NCBI GenBank assembly: GCA_002179805.1
Contig: NAVB01000078.1
Span: forward strand, 1-64,000
From: Acanthamoeba lenticulata
Lineage: Eukaryota; Discosea; Longamoebia; Acanthamoebidae
Length of the DNA: 64,000 nucleotides
Reading direction: 5' to 3'
In this document: piece by piece, positions 32,877 to 43,675 of the stretch
Position numbering within the stretch: position 1 is the stretch's first letter
Layout: the number at the start of each line of letters is the position of its first letter
Program-made: the position numbers and the translations under genes
The notes under the pieces: generated by a model
The model's input: the letters and a program-made list of their open reading frames with translations, nothing else
Databases searched by the model: none
What the model was told of the DNA's origin: nothing

Positions 32877-34285
32877 TTAAGGAAGAGGGACGAGGGCCTC
32901 CGAGCAGAGGGGAACACTCTTGTTCTCGAACACTTCGTGAAGGAAGAGGGGCTCTCGGCGGCAGTTGTCGCTACCCTTGCCGTTGGCGTACCGTCGGTGT
33001 CGTTCGGGGTGAGGTTGAGTGTGATGAGCCTTGAAGTTCTCCCACAGCCTCTGCAGGCCGTTGGTGTTGAAGCCGGACAAGAAGAGCTTGGGCGAGAAGC
33101 GCACGTGTTGGCGTTGGCGCGCATCGTAGACAGGAAGCTCGCCCGATGCCTGACTCGGCGGGAAGCTCTCTTTGAACACCTTCTTCCTCAAAGAGGTGGT
33201 GCTCACGATGGACAACGGGCCCAGCTCGACCATGGTACGTCCTCCCTTCTTCAGGGTGGCCTTGTAGATCGCCCGAGTATACGTCTTGGCTGGGCAACGG
33301 AATGCGATCGTGTACTGGTACGGTAGAGCCACACTCTCGGCTTCGTCAGGTTTGACCACCTTCCACGACTGCTTCTCGGCAGGAAGGTCGAGGGTCGGAG
33401 GAGCCCTGCCCTTGCCGCCATAGGTGAGCTCGAGGCGGAGCTTGAAACTCGTGGGCTTGTGGTCGATGTCATCAAAGAACTCCACCCACAGTAGAGTGCC
33501 CGCCGCGGGAAGAGAAGTGAAATAGGAGACCTGGAGTTTCGTGGGCTCAGGCTCTCCGTCACGTTGAGCTACGTCCTCAGGCAAGGGTGGAGTGGTGGTC
33601 AAAGGCCGAGTCTCGGTCAGGGTGGGAGTGGAGCGGGCTCTCTTATGAGTCTTACGCGAAGATTTGGCGTGGCGAGCACGGGCCCACTTCAAAGGAGAAG
33701 AAGAGCACAACCTGTCAGCAGGTTCCAAGCATGCTTGCTGCACAGGGGGAAGATAGAAAGACAGAAACTGGAGTCCTTGCTTCTGAAGTGTCTGACTAGA
33801 CAGTTGGGTGTTGAGAGGTTCTTGTGCCCTGTTCCCCAAACAATCAAGGGCTCAGCAATGAAAAAAGTATTGGGGTATAATAAAGGGGAGGGCGTACTGG
33901 TTATTGTCTGGAGGCACTACGTCCTGCACAAAAAATTGGGCTTCTGACCCTTCGACGGCTTGGGTCACATGATCAATGTAGTATTGGTCGGGGACCACTT
34001 CATGGCTGAAGGGCGGGTAGGTGAGTGTAGGAGACTGATTATGTAGCTGGGCCAGTGGCTGATACAGGGGATCAGCAGCGTAGGACACGGAAATGGATCC
34101 CCCAGAGAAGAAACTAATAATATCTGAAGGGGGTGGGGGAAGAAGTAAGTGTGGGCAGATTCATTAGGAATAAAGAACATGCATGAACCTGCAATCTCGT
34201 CTTGCTGCAAGGGGCCTTCGCAGTTTAAGAGACCATAACCGGTCTCTGGCAAGCGCTGGTCTTCTGGAGGCAGTAGGAAGGACAT
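32877..34285 (-). CDS. Lineage-specific family member B (putative beta-rich domain)
   Basis: Three exons (34285..34189, 34123..33898, 33828..32877) give 424 residues. The N-terminus is Pro/Gln-rich with DQYYIDHVTQAVEGSE. A basic region (ARARHAKSSRKTHKRARS) precedes a core shared with the gene at 23233: LPEDVAQRDGEPEP, KLQVSYFTS, QSWKVVKPDE, YQYTIAFRCPAKTYTRAIYKATLKKGG, MVELGPLSIVSTTS and RFSPKLFLSGFNTNGLQRLWENFKAHH. Function is unknown. The nuclear-signal-like basic patch and beta-rich core would suit a DNA-binding protein, as inference. The stop is only 34 bp from the stop of the convergent S1/Plus3 gene. Confidence 0.75.
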
Positions 34286-34490
34286 GAGGCAACGTAGTCT
34301 AACAACAGGCGACGTTTTCAGCTAGCTAATTTGTATTTGTTCTGGCCAACCAATAGGCAATCTTCTTCGGTGGAAGTGTTTCGACGAGATTTCAAGAATC
34401 CCGAGGCATATATGTTTCGCATAGCTGTCATGAAGCCCAGCATTGGTGTTTGGCTAATCTCGCTCGTGGTCTGGCGAACGCAATAAACTT

Positions 34491-36242
34491 TTAATATGGT
34501 CCGTCCTCGTCCTCAGCCTCCTCTTCCTCGCCTGGCGCAGTTGGCTTGAACGCCCTGTAGACCTCGCTCATCAGATGCTGCCTGACACTCCAATCATTCT
34601 CAGCCCAGTGAAGGAACGCGCTGGACGTGCACCCCTGCGCCTCCCACGGGCAGCCTCATGGAAGTCGGTCATGCACCCAGTGGAGCATGGTTACATGCCC
34701 CCCGAGAGGAGCCTCAGGGAGTGAGTGGCCATTGGTATGCGCTGTCGTCCTCATGCCGATAAGGCCGTCCCACGCCACATGGTGACATTCCGTGGCGTCC
34801 CACGGGCAGCCATTGGCCCTGGTCCACTTGAGCACAGCAAGATGACCTCCTGACGCGGCAGCGTTGCAGGTCCACTTGTCCCACGGACAGCCATTGGCAT
34901 GTGCCCACTGGAGCACGGCCAAATGGCCTCCCAAGGCCGCGGCGTAGCAGGTCTTCTCGTCCCACGGGCAGCCATGGGCTCGCGCCCACTGGAGCACCTT
35001 GAGCTGACCCGCTCCGGCCGCGCTGGTGCAGACGTCCTTCTCCGCCCACGGTAAGCCATGGCAATGCGCCCATTGGAGCACATCCAGGTAGCCGCCAGCC
35101 GCGGCAAGGGGGAATGCCCTGGCGCCTTCCCACGAGCAGCCGTTGGCCAGAGCCCACTTGAGCACCCGCAAGTGGCCATGGAGGACGGCGGCACGACAGA
35201 TTCGGGCCAAGGTGGCCTTCCTGTCACCAAAGGGGCAGTTATTCTCGTGGGCCCATTGGAGAACATGAAGGTGGCCGCTCCGGGCCGCCAAGATCAAAGT
35301 CCTGTGGTCCCACGGGCAGGCGTTGTGGTGCGCCCACCTGAGCACGGTCAAGTAGCCTCGCTTGGCGGCGGCCGCGCAGGTGTCTTCGTTCCAGGGACAG
35401 CCATGGGCACGAGCCCACTGAAGCACGCCAAGATGGCCACCCAAGGCTGCTTGCGTGCAAGCCTCTTCATTCCACGGGCAGCCGTTAGCAACGGCCCACT
35501 CGAGTGTCTCCTGATGGCCGCCCATGGCCGCGTAGGTGGTCGTGAACGCGTCCCAAGGGCAGCCGTTGGCTCTTGCCCACTGGAGCACGGCAAGATGGCC
35601 GCCCTCGGCCGCTTTAGAGCAGGTTTCCGCGTTCCACGGGCAGGCATGAGCGCGCAACCACTGGAGAAGGTCCAGGTTCCCTTCCAAGGCCGCGTTGCGG
35701 CTTGTCCGATTGTCCAACTGGGCGCCGTGCGCGAGGGCCCACTGGAGGACTTGCATGTGACCGCCCTTGGCCGCCATGGAGCAGACTGATTCGTCCCACG
35801 GGTCCCACGGACAGCCGTTGGCGCAAGCCCACTGGAGCACTGCCAAATGGCCTCCTTGGGAGGCGCGCAAGCACGTCCTACGGTCCCATGGACAGCCGTG
35901 GGCTCGTAGCCACTGGAGCATCCCAAGGTGCCCGCATGCTGCTGCACCAGCGCAGGCTTCAGGCAGGAGCACAGTGCAGCCTTGGGTGTGCGCCCACCGC
36001 AGGACCGAGAGCCAGCCTTGGGCAGCGACGTCCTCGACGTACTTGAACCCGAAGCCAAAAAAGCCAGTTCTTCTTGAGGTCGTATGATGCAGGGCAACAA
36101 GCAGGGGCTGTGCGTGGTCTGGCGGCACAACGTGGCGGATGATACGCATCCACTTGCGAGATACACCCACACAAGAGACGAGGGCGTTGGGGACCACGTA
36201 GCTCAGGATGACACCGACAAGCTCTTCTGGCAGGGCTTCCAT
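34491..36242 (-). CDS. F-box protein with NGCPWD ankyrin-like repeats, in-frame TGA
   Basis: Single-exon gene starting MEALPEELVGVILSYVV, an F-box that would dock SKP1 of SCF ubiquitin ligases. More than a dozen ankyrin-like repeats of about 26-30 residues follow, with the signature GGHLAVLQWARANGCPWD. This repeat type is abundant in Acanthamoeba and in its giant viruses. The frame meets TGA at 34656-34658 (after HDRLP), but the same frame stays open for 54 more codons: it resumes with GCPWEAQGC, a repeat fragment, and ends with an acidic tail EEEEAEDEDGPY before TAA at 34491. Either the gene has a recent nonsense change, the TGA is read through, or the tail is vestigial. An upstream ATG at 36287 is also in frame. 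Confidence 0.82.
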
Positions 36243-36438
36243 ATCAAGTTTTTGCGGAATGTTTGGGTTTGTGTGCTGTACAGACATTACAGTACAAACA
36301 ACATACACTTTGGTTTGGTTCCAAAGCTCTGGTAAATGTTGCCTTCGGCCTAACTCAGCTTTAAAATATTTGCAATTTATCTTAACATTTTTTAAAGAAA
36401 AAATGAAGATAAAAGATATTATCATAAATGTTATTCGC

Positions 36439-39104
36439 ATGAAGGGAGGGAGGCAAGTAGAGGAGGGGCGGAAGGCGATGCTGGCTGCCTGGCGCCGGTG
36501 TCGTTCGTGGTCCCCAGAAAGATTAAACGACCGCTCGGTGCTGGGCCACTTCGAAAGCGCGGCAGCCACCTACCTGGGCCAGCTGCAGACCACCCCACAC
36601 AGCCCGCGGCTGACGCAGTGGGCACTCGTCCGATGGCTCTTTACCGACGATGGCGACGACAACGCTGGGCTTGGCCACGAGTGGGAAGACGCCGTGCGGG
36701 CGCTGGGGCGTCGTGCTCTGCAGAGCGTCCAGTGGAACAGCTGTCCGCTGCCCGAGCTCGTGGGCGATCTTCGCCCGCCGCCCGTGGTGGCCACCTTCAC
36801 GCTCGAGTTTGTGGCGCAGCAGCCGCGGCGGGCAAGCGAGCACTACGCCACCCGGCGGCGCCAGTGCCTCGAACGCACCGTCGCCGTGGCGCGGCGGCTC
36901 TGGGCCCGTGCGCTCGGGGCGGCGCTCTCCCCGGCCCACTTTGCCGACGCCCGCGCGCCCGTCATTTCCATACTCCTGGAGGTCATCCAGGGGTTGTTCA
37001 TGCTGCACAGCCAAGCGGCGGTCGCGCTGGGCTCTGCCCACATGGGCCGCCGATGGGTGGTTGACGAAGGGGGCGACTCGGCGTTGTGCGAAGCGCACTT
37101 GGTCAGCGCCTTCTTGGCCCACAGCAACCCGAACGTGGTGCACGGTCCGATTCGTCCCTGACTGGAAGCTGCTGTTGTTGTTGTCTCTCCTAATGTCCTC
37201 ATCGTCATTCTTGTCCATGTGTAGAAGCCCTCAAGTTACTCAACAAGACGGTCGAGCTGAAACTGGCCCACCTGCTGCCGCTTGACCTGGAGGTTCACCG
37301 CCGTTCCACAGAAGAGACCACACGACGCGTTTCGGCGTAGCTCAACACCATGCGTTGCAGGCACTCGACCGGGGCTCGGAGCTGGTCCAACAACTGTGGC
37401 GCCTGATCGACGACGAGACTGCTCGAGCGTCGCTCCGCGAGTACGCAGTGACCTTGTGGGCTTCGCTTCCGGCCTCAGGCCCGGTGCGTTTCCCTCCCCC
37501 GGCTTGGCCCTTGGCCATCCATTGTCGGCCCTCTGAGCCGTGCTGACCACACGCGTGACGCACACAGGCATTGTTGGAGCGATGCGCGCGGGAGACGAGG
37601 CCGTGGCTCTTGGCCCAGCTGTACGGGCAGGGCATGCGGATGCTCCAGGTCGGCGCAACGCCTGAAGACCTGGTCTCCTTGGCCCAGCGCGGCCTCGAGG
37701 TGCAGCGCCACTCCTCGTCCCCACGACCATTCGTGCCTCCTCACACACCTGGCCAGCACGACAATCGGCAGGTCGTCTGGGCCGCCGCCGGCATGCTGAA
37801 ACGCGTCGTCTTTCACGAGTACAACCTTCTCGGGCGGCCACAAGAGGCGCTGCAGGACAGGATCGCGGCGTCGGTCATTCGGTCGCTGCGGAGCAGCGAA
37901 CCTGGTGTGCCGAGCCTCCTGAACCAAACGGCTGCGTTGCTCGTCCGGCTGGAGAAGCAGGGCGTCGGCCCTGCTTTGTGGGCACCTGGCGAGGCGGAGA
38001 AAACGCTGGGCGCCGACCTCGTCGCCCTGCTGGAAGCGCATCGAAGCGGCGCAACTCGGTCTGTTCTTGAGCTGGCCGACCACAAGCTCCGCCAAGCTGC
38101 GCAATTTCTTTCGCTCAAGGACGAGACAAAGCGGTTGGAACTGTGCGAGATGGTCACGTCTCAGCTCCAGCCGGACCAGCCCTGGCAGATTCGGTGTGTG
38201 GTTTGGGCTGGTGGACTGTTTCCTTGTGGTCCTTGCATCTCACCTTGGAATTCATTTCCATCTGACAAGGGAGACCAGCCTGATCCTGCTGGCCATCCTG
38301 GTCCATGGCTTGCCAGATATGCCAGACGAAAGAGCGAATGCGCTTCTGCACCAACACTGGCCTCGAATCATGGACAGCCTTCGTGACCCAGTCGTGCGGC
38401 TTCCTTCCCTGCGCGTGCTGCACTCACGACTGCAAATTGACACTTGCGTGCAACGCCCAGATGCGGCTGCGGCAACTGGCCTGCAAGGTGCTCACGGTCT
38501 TGTTCAGGCTCTCGTCGCTCAACGAAGTGGCTGCGGATGATCAACTCCTAACAAGCCTCGTGGACGGCCTCCACTCACTCTTTGCGGTTCATCGTGCGGA
38601 ATGGACAGCCTTACAACATGACTGCCAAGAAGCGCTCTCCCTGCTCACGCTGCTGTTCTCGTATTCGACTCCCGGGGCCGCACTACACGAAAAGCTGGTG
38701 GGTGTCTTTCTCGAGGCTTTGCCTCTCGCCAGGCGCGGGCAGGTACCTGGCTCCAGACCTGCACAACGTCCTTCCTGCTGCTCTACACATGGCTTATATC
38801 CTCGGTGATGTGGCAGCGCGACAGCCTGCTCTCCCTCCACACCATAGTGGCCCAGCTGCGGAACCCCTGGATCACGTACGCCTATAACTGCGGGCTGGTC
38901 GACGGGATCGGCGAGTTGGTGGAGGGCAAAGCGCACGCCGAGCTGCACGACGACGTGGCCTTTCGGCTGCGGCTCCTGCTGAGAGATCTGGAGTGGCTCA
39001 GGACGAACCAGACGGTCACAACACAATTGCGCCTCCACTTGGCCCAAATCGCGGCCCCTGATGACGCCTTGCTCAAGAAGATGGAACTGCTTCGGCAGGT
39101 GTGA
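36439..39104 (+). CDS. Large helical-repeat protein of unknown function
   Basis: Seven exons (36439..37144, 37225..37292, 37361..37483, 37568..38193, 38270..38393, 38461..38701, 38743..39104) keep phase and give about 749 residues. Two short introns (near 38394-38460 and 38702-38742) are the least certain. The protein is nearly all amphipathic helix rich in Leu, Ala, Arg, Trp and His, for example LLEVIQGLFMLHSQAAVAL, LACKVLTVLFRLSSLNEVA and FRLRLLLRDLEWLRTNQ, which suggests a HEAT/ARM-like solenoid. I recognise no family. The start could also be the upstream in-frame ATG at 36402 in an AT-rich leader. It is divergent from the F-box repeat gene. Confidence 0.65.
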
Positions 39105-39212
39105 AAAAGCACATGTGAGCTCGTTCAGGGAGGCTTTTGGCTTCCAGCTAGTTGTATGAAAGCGTGTATAGCTCTTGGCTGCAACTCGGGAGCAAGGACA
39201 AGCGCAAGAGTT

Positions 39213-39596
39213 CTAGTTCTTCTGGTTGTCCGTTGCTCCCTGCCCCTTGGAGGCCCAGTACCCGCGCATCTTGGCGATGCATTCCTCACGTGCCGCGCTC
39301 TCGTCTTGCGCCGCTGCCTCTTCCGCGTGCCCGTCCTGAGAAAAGAGCAACTTGCAAGTGAACATGCAGGTCACCACATAGGAGAGCAAGAAGAGAAGGG
39401 CGCGTACGGCCTTGTCCACCATACGGATGTGCCTGTCGGCGTGGAGCATTTTCTCGTGGGTCAGGGCCTTCATCACAAGCACCTGGTGGCCGTCGATAGT
39501 TTCCTCGCCCTTGCCCTGGAAGCCTGTCTCTTGAGCCTTATTGATCGGCTCAACTGCCCCTTTGGCCGCTCCAACAACTTCCTTCAGAACTTGCAT
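39213..39596 (-). CDS. Small hypothetical protein, probably spliced
   Basis: An open frame of 127 codons is present, but a 72-base stretch (39407..39336) starts GTACGC, is pyrimidine-rich, ends TTTTCTCAG and is a multiple of three. Treated as an intron, exons 39596..39408 and 39335..39213 give a soluble 103-residue protein (MQVLKEVVGAAKGAVEPINKA, then HADRHIRMVDKA joined to DGHAEEAAAQ). Treated as exon, it would encode an apparent membrane helix. No family is recognised. Confidence 0.55.
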   Translation of the reverse strand: MQVLKEVVGAAKGAVEPINKAQETGFQGKGEETIDGHQVLVMKALTHEKMLHADRHIRMVDKAVRALLFLLSYVVTCMFTCKLLFSQDGHAEEAAAQDESAAREECIAKMRGYWASKGQGATDNQKN

Positions 39597-40025
39597 TATA
39601 GTTTGGGTGCTTGGCTAGGAGTGTGTGGTGTTGTGTTTGTGGTTGTGGTTGTGGTTGTGGTTGATGATGAGAAGGGATCACCATCGGCTGAGCTTTAAAG
39701 CTTCCGCCACGTCGAGCAGTCGTGGCTGACCAGATGGGGGTGCGCAAGATTGGGAAGGACCAAAAGGGGATAGGCTGCAAACCATCGAAAGTTGAACGGT
39801 GTGGTGCGCGTGGGTGGCTGTTCCTGATTCCATTGGAGTTTCTCACTAGCAACCACATTTCATCTGGAAACCGCCAATTGGAAGAGCTTATCAATAAGAT
39901 TCTGAGTAAAGTTTTTTGGCCAAAAAGAAGTTTGTCGCACCACAGAACGCAACTTGATGGCGTCACTTTTTTATTTATTTATTTTACATTGGAATAAATG
40001 AAAACATTTGCTTATTTAAATTGCA
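39597..40025. other. Intergenic stretch
   Basis: Contains a GTTGTG/GGTTGT repeat run near 39630-39662 and an AT-rich part near 39965-40010 that probably ends the U-box transcript. No gene is supported. Confidence 0.5.
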
Positions 40026-41402
40026 TCAAGAGGGACAAATCTGGCCCACGAAGAAGGAGTAGCTGCCCAGCACAGAGTCCACGCCTCGGTTGATGGACGG
40101 GCAGAAGTAGTGCGTGAACCAGAAGAACAGCATGCCAATCGGCACCAACAAGCTCCACAACGTCCAGACAACGCAAATGAGCACCATGTCGGCGACCATC
40201 AGGAGCAGGACCAGCGCCACCCACGCCGGGTACAACGAACCTGTGCCCACCGCCATCAACACCACCATGAATGTCAGCGCCAATGAAGCTGGTGATGACG
40301 AAGCGGATGATGAACGACGACAACGGAAACGAGTTGTTGTTGTTGTTGTCTCGAGAGAATATGGACTTACCGCAGATGGTGCGCGTGTGCCAGCTGCTCA
40401 TTCCGCCAAAGGAGACGTTGCAAGTGAGGGTCGTCAGCGGGAATATGAGCCAGCAGTTGCTGCAGTCATCGGCCATCTTGCACACGCCGCAGTCGCGGCA
40501 CTCCCACATGCAGCACCCGCGGCGCCCGGTCGGCCGGTCGCCCAGGCAGTTGCAGTCACAGCCGTGTCCTCCTCCTCCGCCGCCGTCGCCACCGCCGGCG
40601 TTGTGGTTCACGTCCGGCGGTGGGGGTGGCGCCGACGACGACGACGATGACGACGACGAAGTGTTGCGATTGACGTTGACGTCGTCTTCTGGGTGGAACG
40701 AGGGCATCGACCCCAAGCCGACGTCTGTCGCCGGAGGCGCTGCTCGTCGTCGCACAAGTTGTCAGTTCCAAGACAACGACAAGAAGAAGAAGAAGAAGAG
40801 GAAGGAGGAAGAGGACGAGAGACGCACCAGAGGGCTTGGCGGGCGGGTCGTAGGCCGACAGGTCGATGGTCACCTGCGGCGCGGAGGCCACGTCAGACCC
40901 GCTCGAGGAGCGGTCGAGCCGCTTGCCCATCTTCTCCTTGTATCTGGAAGTGGACATGTGCATGTTAGTTTGGGGTTGATGAGGATCAGCGGTGATGGTG
41001 GTTGGTACCGGTCGGCGGCGGTGCGGAGAGCCCAATTGGGCACGACGGGCGGGTTGCCGGTGGCGCGCGTCTTGCACACGGGGCAGGTTTGGACGGTGCC
41101 CTCCTGCTGCTGCCGCTTGAGCCACGCCCCGATCGACCCGGCCGAGAAGCTTTTTTTTTTGGGTCAGGTAATGAAAAGAAAAGAAAATAATGATACAAAA
41201 AAAAAATCGAAGAAGGTGGCCGACCTGTGGCCACAGGAGGTGATCATGACGGCCTCTTCCTGCACACAGCGAGAAGAGGTGAGCAAAAAAAATTATGAAG
41301 AAGAGGTAGAAGAGGCCTGAGGCGAACCACGAGGGTGAGGGTGATGGGGTCGACGAGCTCAGGCGGGAGCTCCTCCCGCGGGCTAGCACCATCGTCACTC
41401 AT
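40026..41402 (-). CDS. Membrane-anchored U-box E3 ubiquitin ligase
   Basis: Six exons (41402..41331, 41259..41225, 41149..41009, 40943..40828, 40739..40371, 40288..40026) give 331 residues. The N-terminus is a U-box: PPELVDPITLTLV, EEAVMITSCGHSFSAGSI, then TCPVCKTR, ending VVPNWALRTAADRY. A linker and a Ser/Pro/Gly-rich stretch follow. Next is a cysteine-rich segment (GCDCNCLGD, RGCCMWECRDCGVCKM, DDCSNCW), then two or three membrane helices in the last exon (LALTFMVVLMAVGTGSLY, VALVLLLMVADMVLICVVW, IGMLFFWFTHYF). It should recruit an E2 at a membrane. The cysteine-rich part recalls PLAC8-type regions (weak). Substrates are unknown. Confidence 0.85.
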
Positions 41403-41802
41403 CTGCCTCTCTTCTCCGGTGCGCTTGTGGCCTGGCGAGACCGTTGGTCGTCCGTTTTGTGCCACAGCTACGCGAGCGGTTTTCGCCTCCTGGCTCCTAT
41501 CGTTTCACGTAATCGAAATTCTTGCAGGATTGGTAGCCGCCAGGAAAACGGAGTTCGGCAGCAACGGAACTCCGTTTTTTGGCAGGCAGGACCTTTGGGA
41601 CAGACCACAAGAGCACGAGGCACAAGAACAGAAGACCTTGCTTGACTTCTTGGCCGTTTGAAAAGTGGAACTTTTCGTTAGCCTACGACATCACGCGTAC
41701 ATAACAAACAAAGCCTTGATGACTTTCAATCTTTTCATGTTCATGTTACCTCACCTCCACCATCAGCAACACAACAGCGTAATCCAAGCCAACGCGTGAT
41801 CA
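41403..41802. other. Intergenic stretch
   Basis: Promoter side of the U-box gene and 3' side of the RPN9 gene. The codons upstream of 41402 remain open in frame but have no ATG, so 41402 was kept as start. No other gene is seen. Confidence 0.5.
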
Positions 41803-43360
41803 TCACATGACGGTCTCCGGAGTGCCCTGCTCGATGTAGAGGGAGGTCCGGTCAACCTTTTGGGTCCACTCGTGGAGGTTGTCTCGCATCTTCTTGATGT
41901 GGTCGAGGCTCAGCACGCGCGACTGCACCCACGTCACGTTAAACGTCTGCGCGAGCTGGTCGATCTTGCCCTTGAGCAGCTTCAGCGACAGCGCCTTCAT
42001 CACAAGCAGCTCCACCTGAGAAAGACACACAATCGCATGAGACCCTCTTCTTCTTCTTCTTCTTCTTTTGTCTATCTCATGAAGAGCGTACCATGTCGAG
42101 AGGCACTTTAGTGGCCTCAGCAATGGCGGCGAGCGGGATGCTCCTCTCGACGGCCTGGCGAGCAAAGATGAGCTCGATGAGGCACAGGATGGAGATCTTC
42201 TCCTTCATCCGGTCGGCGTGCTGCACGAGGCTTGGCTGGCTGGCCAGCTGCTGTTCGTACTGCGCCACGAGCTGCTCGTACTTGGTGATGTCGCCTCGGT
42301 TGAAGGCATGGAGCAAGTGGTGCAGCCACTCGCCCTGCGTGCCCACCAGCAATTCCACGATGGGGTGTGCCAGCTGTGTGTAGAAGAATTGTTGAGCACC
42401 ATGAAGGCAACCACAAAAGAAGAAGAAAAAGAAGAAGGGCGTACGAGGTCGCCAAAGCTGTAGATGTCCTCGCCGACGAGGGCAGAGAGGCCCAAGTCAA
42501 ACGCCATCTGCAGCCGCTCCTGCTCAGAGAGGGACTCGATGGGCGTGTAGGAGAGATAGAGGAGAGCGTTTCGGTAGAACTCAGCCGAAAGGCCGGCAGC
42601 CTGCACAGAGGAAGAAGGATGTTATTATAAGCTCCCAAGCAGAGGAAGGAAAGTGAAGAAGGGAAATACCTTGTGGTAGATGGCCTGAGCCTTGTAGTAG
42701 TTGGCGTAAACGGAGGTGTCGATGCCAGCCACGCCCTCAAGGCGGTTCTGAACAGACTCGAGCAGCTCCTTGACTTCCTCCCGGTTGCTGGGGTCCTGCA
42801 GCTTGAGCTGAGCGATCACCGAGCGCAGTAGCAGGTAGGCATCGGGGTTCTCAGCTCCAGACAGCTTGGTGGCAACGCCCTCCAAAAACTTCACCGCTTC
42901 CACAGGATCTGCACGCCGCCCAGTAGCGAGATTAGCTTAGATCAAGGACGATTATGTGAGAAGAAGGTACCTCGGTAGGCCTTAGAGATGGCGAGGATGA
43001 TGTGAGCAAAGCTGAGCTGGTTGAGCTTAGACTCAAAGTGCTTGATGAAATCAGTGTAGAGACTGATGAGCTGAGGCGAATCCTTGAGGCTAGGGTGGTT
43101 CACCAACTCGAGCAGCTTGGAGGTGAGGTTGTGCCAGAGCCTGTGAGCCGATAACGGGTTCTTTGTCAATCAACCGGCCTTCAAGAGTGCCTCCAACTGA
43201 GCTGCATTCATATTGCGCAAGCACCGCCCCGCATCACTCTTCATTTGGCGTACCGCTTCTCGAAGAGAACCAGCAGCTCCTCGAACAAGGCAGCCAACTC
43301 AGGGCTCTGCCCCGCACTCGCGGCCACCGACTGTTCCAAATACGTTCTGGCAGCGTCCAT
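41803..43360 (-). CDS. PSMD13: 26S proteasome non-ATPase subunit RPN9/PSMD13
   Basis: Six exons (43360..43254, 43140..42971, 42908..42670, 42600..42445, 42373..42092, 42015..41803) give 388 residues, near the 376 of human PSMD13. Diagnostic segments are AGLSAEFYRNALLYLSYTP, FGDLLAHPIVELLVG, ISILCLIELIFARQ, and the PCI winged-helix end VELLVMKALSLKLLKG followed by VTWVQSRVLSLDHIKKM. RPN9 is a PCI-domain lid subunit of the 19S regulatory particle, next to the deubiquitinase module. All splice phases agree. No anomaly is seen. Confidence 0.95.
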
Positions 43361-43675
43361 CTTTCTGTGATGTGTTTAGCGGTCGTCTCTTTATCAATTG
43401 CTTTCGATTCTCGCTGGCCTGCGCTCGATCTTGTTGCCCACAGCGAAGGTCTCGCTGGCGCATTGCTGGGATTTGCCCTGCAAAACCTATCTTCCGGTTT
43501 TTGGGGCCAAATTTGGATTCTTGGCGCAACTGCACTTGGGAAGAAAGCTGAAACTCGGTAGCCTCGTCTGAATGCGCATGGACAAGCACGTCTGATTGCA
43601 GCCACATAAGAGCCATCTACTTCTCTCGACACGCTCTACGGAATCTTAATCATCAAAATTGAATTTTTCCAGCCA
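43361..43675. other. Divergent intergenic stretch
   Basis: Likely shared promoter of RPN9 and the phosphatase gene. AT-rich near 43640-43675. No gene is seen. Confidence 0.5.
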
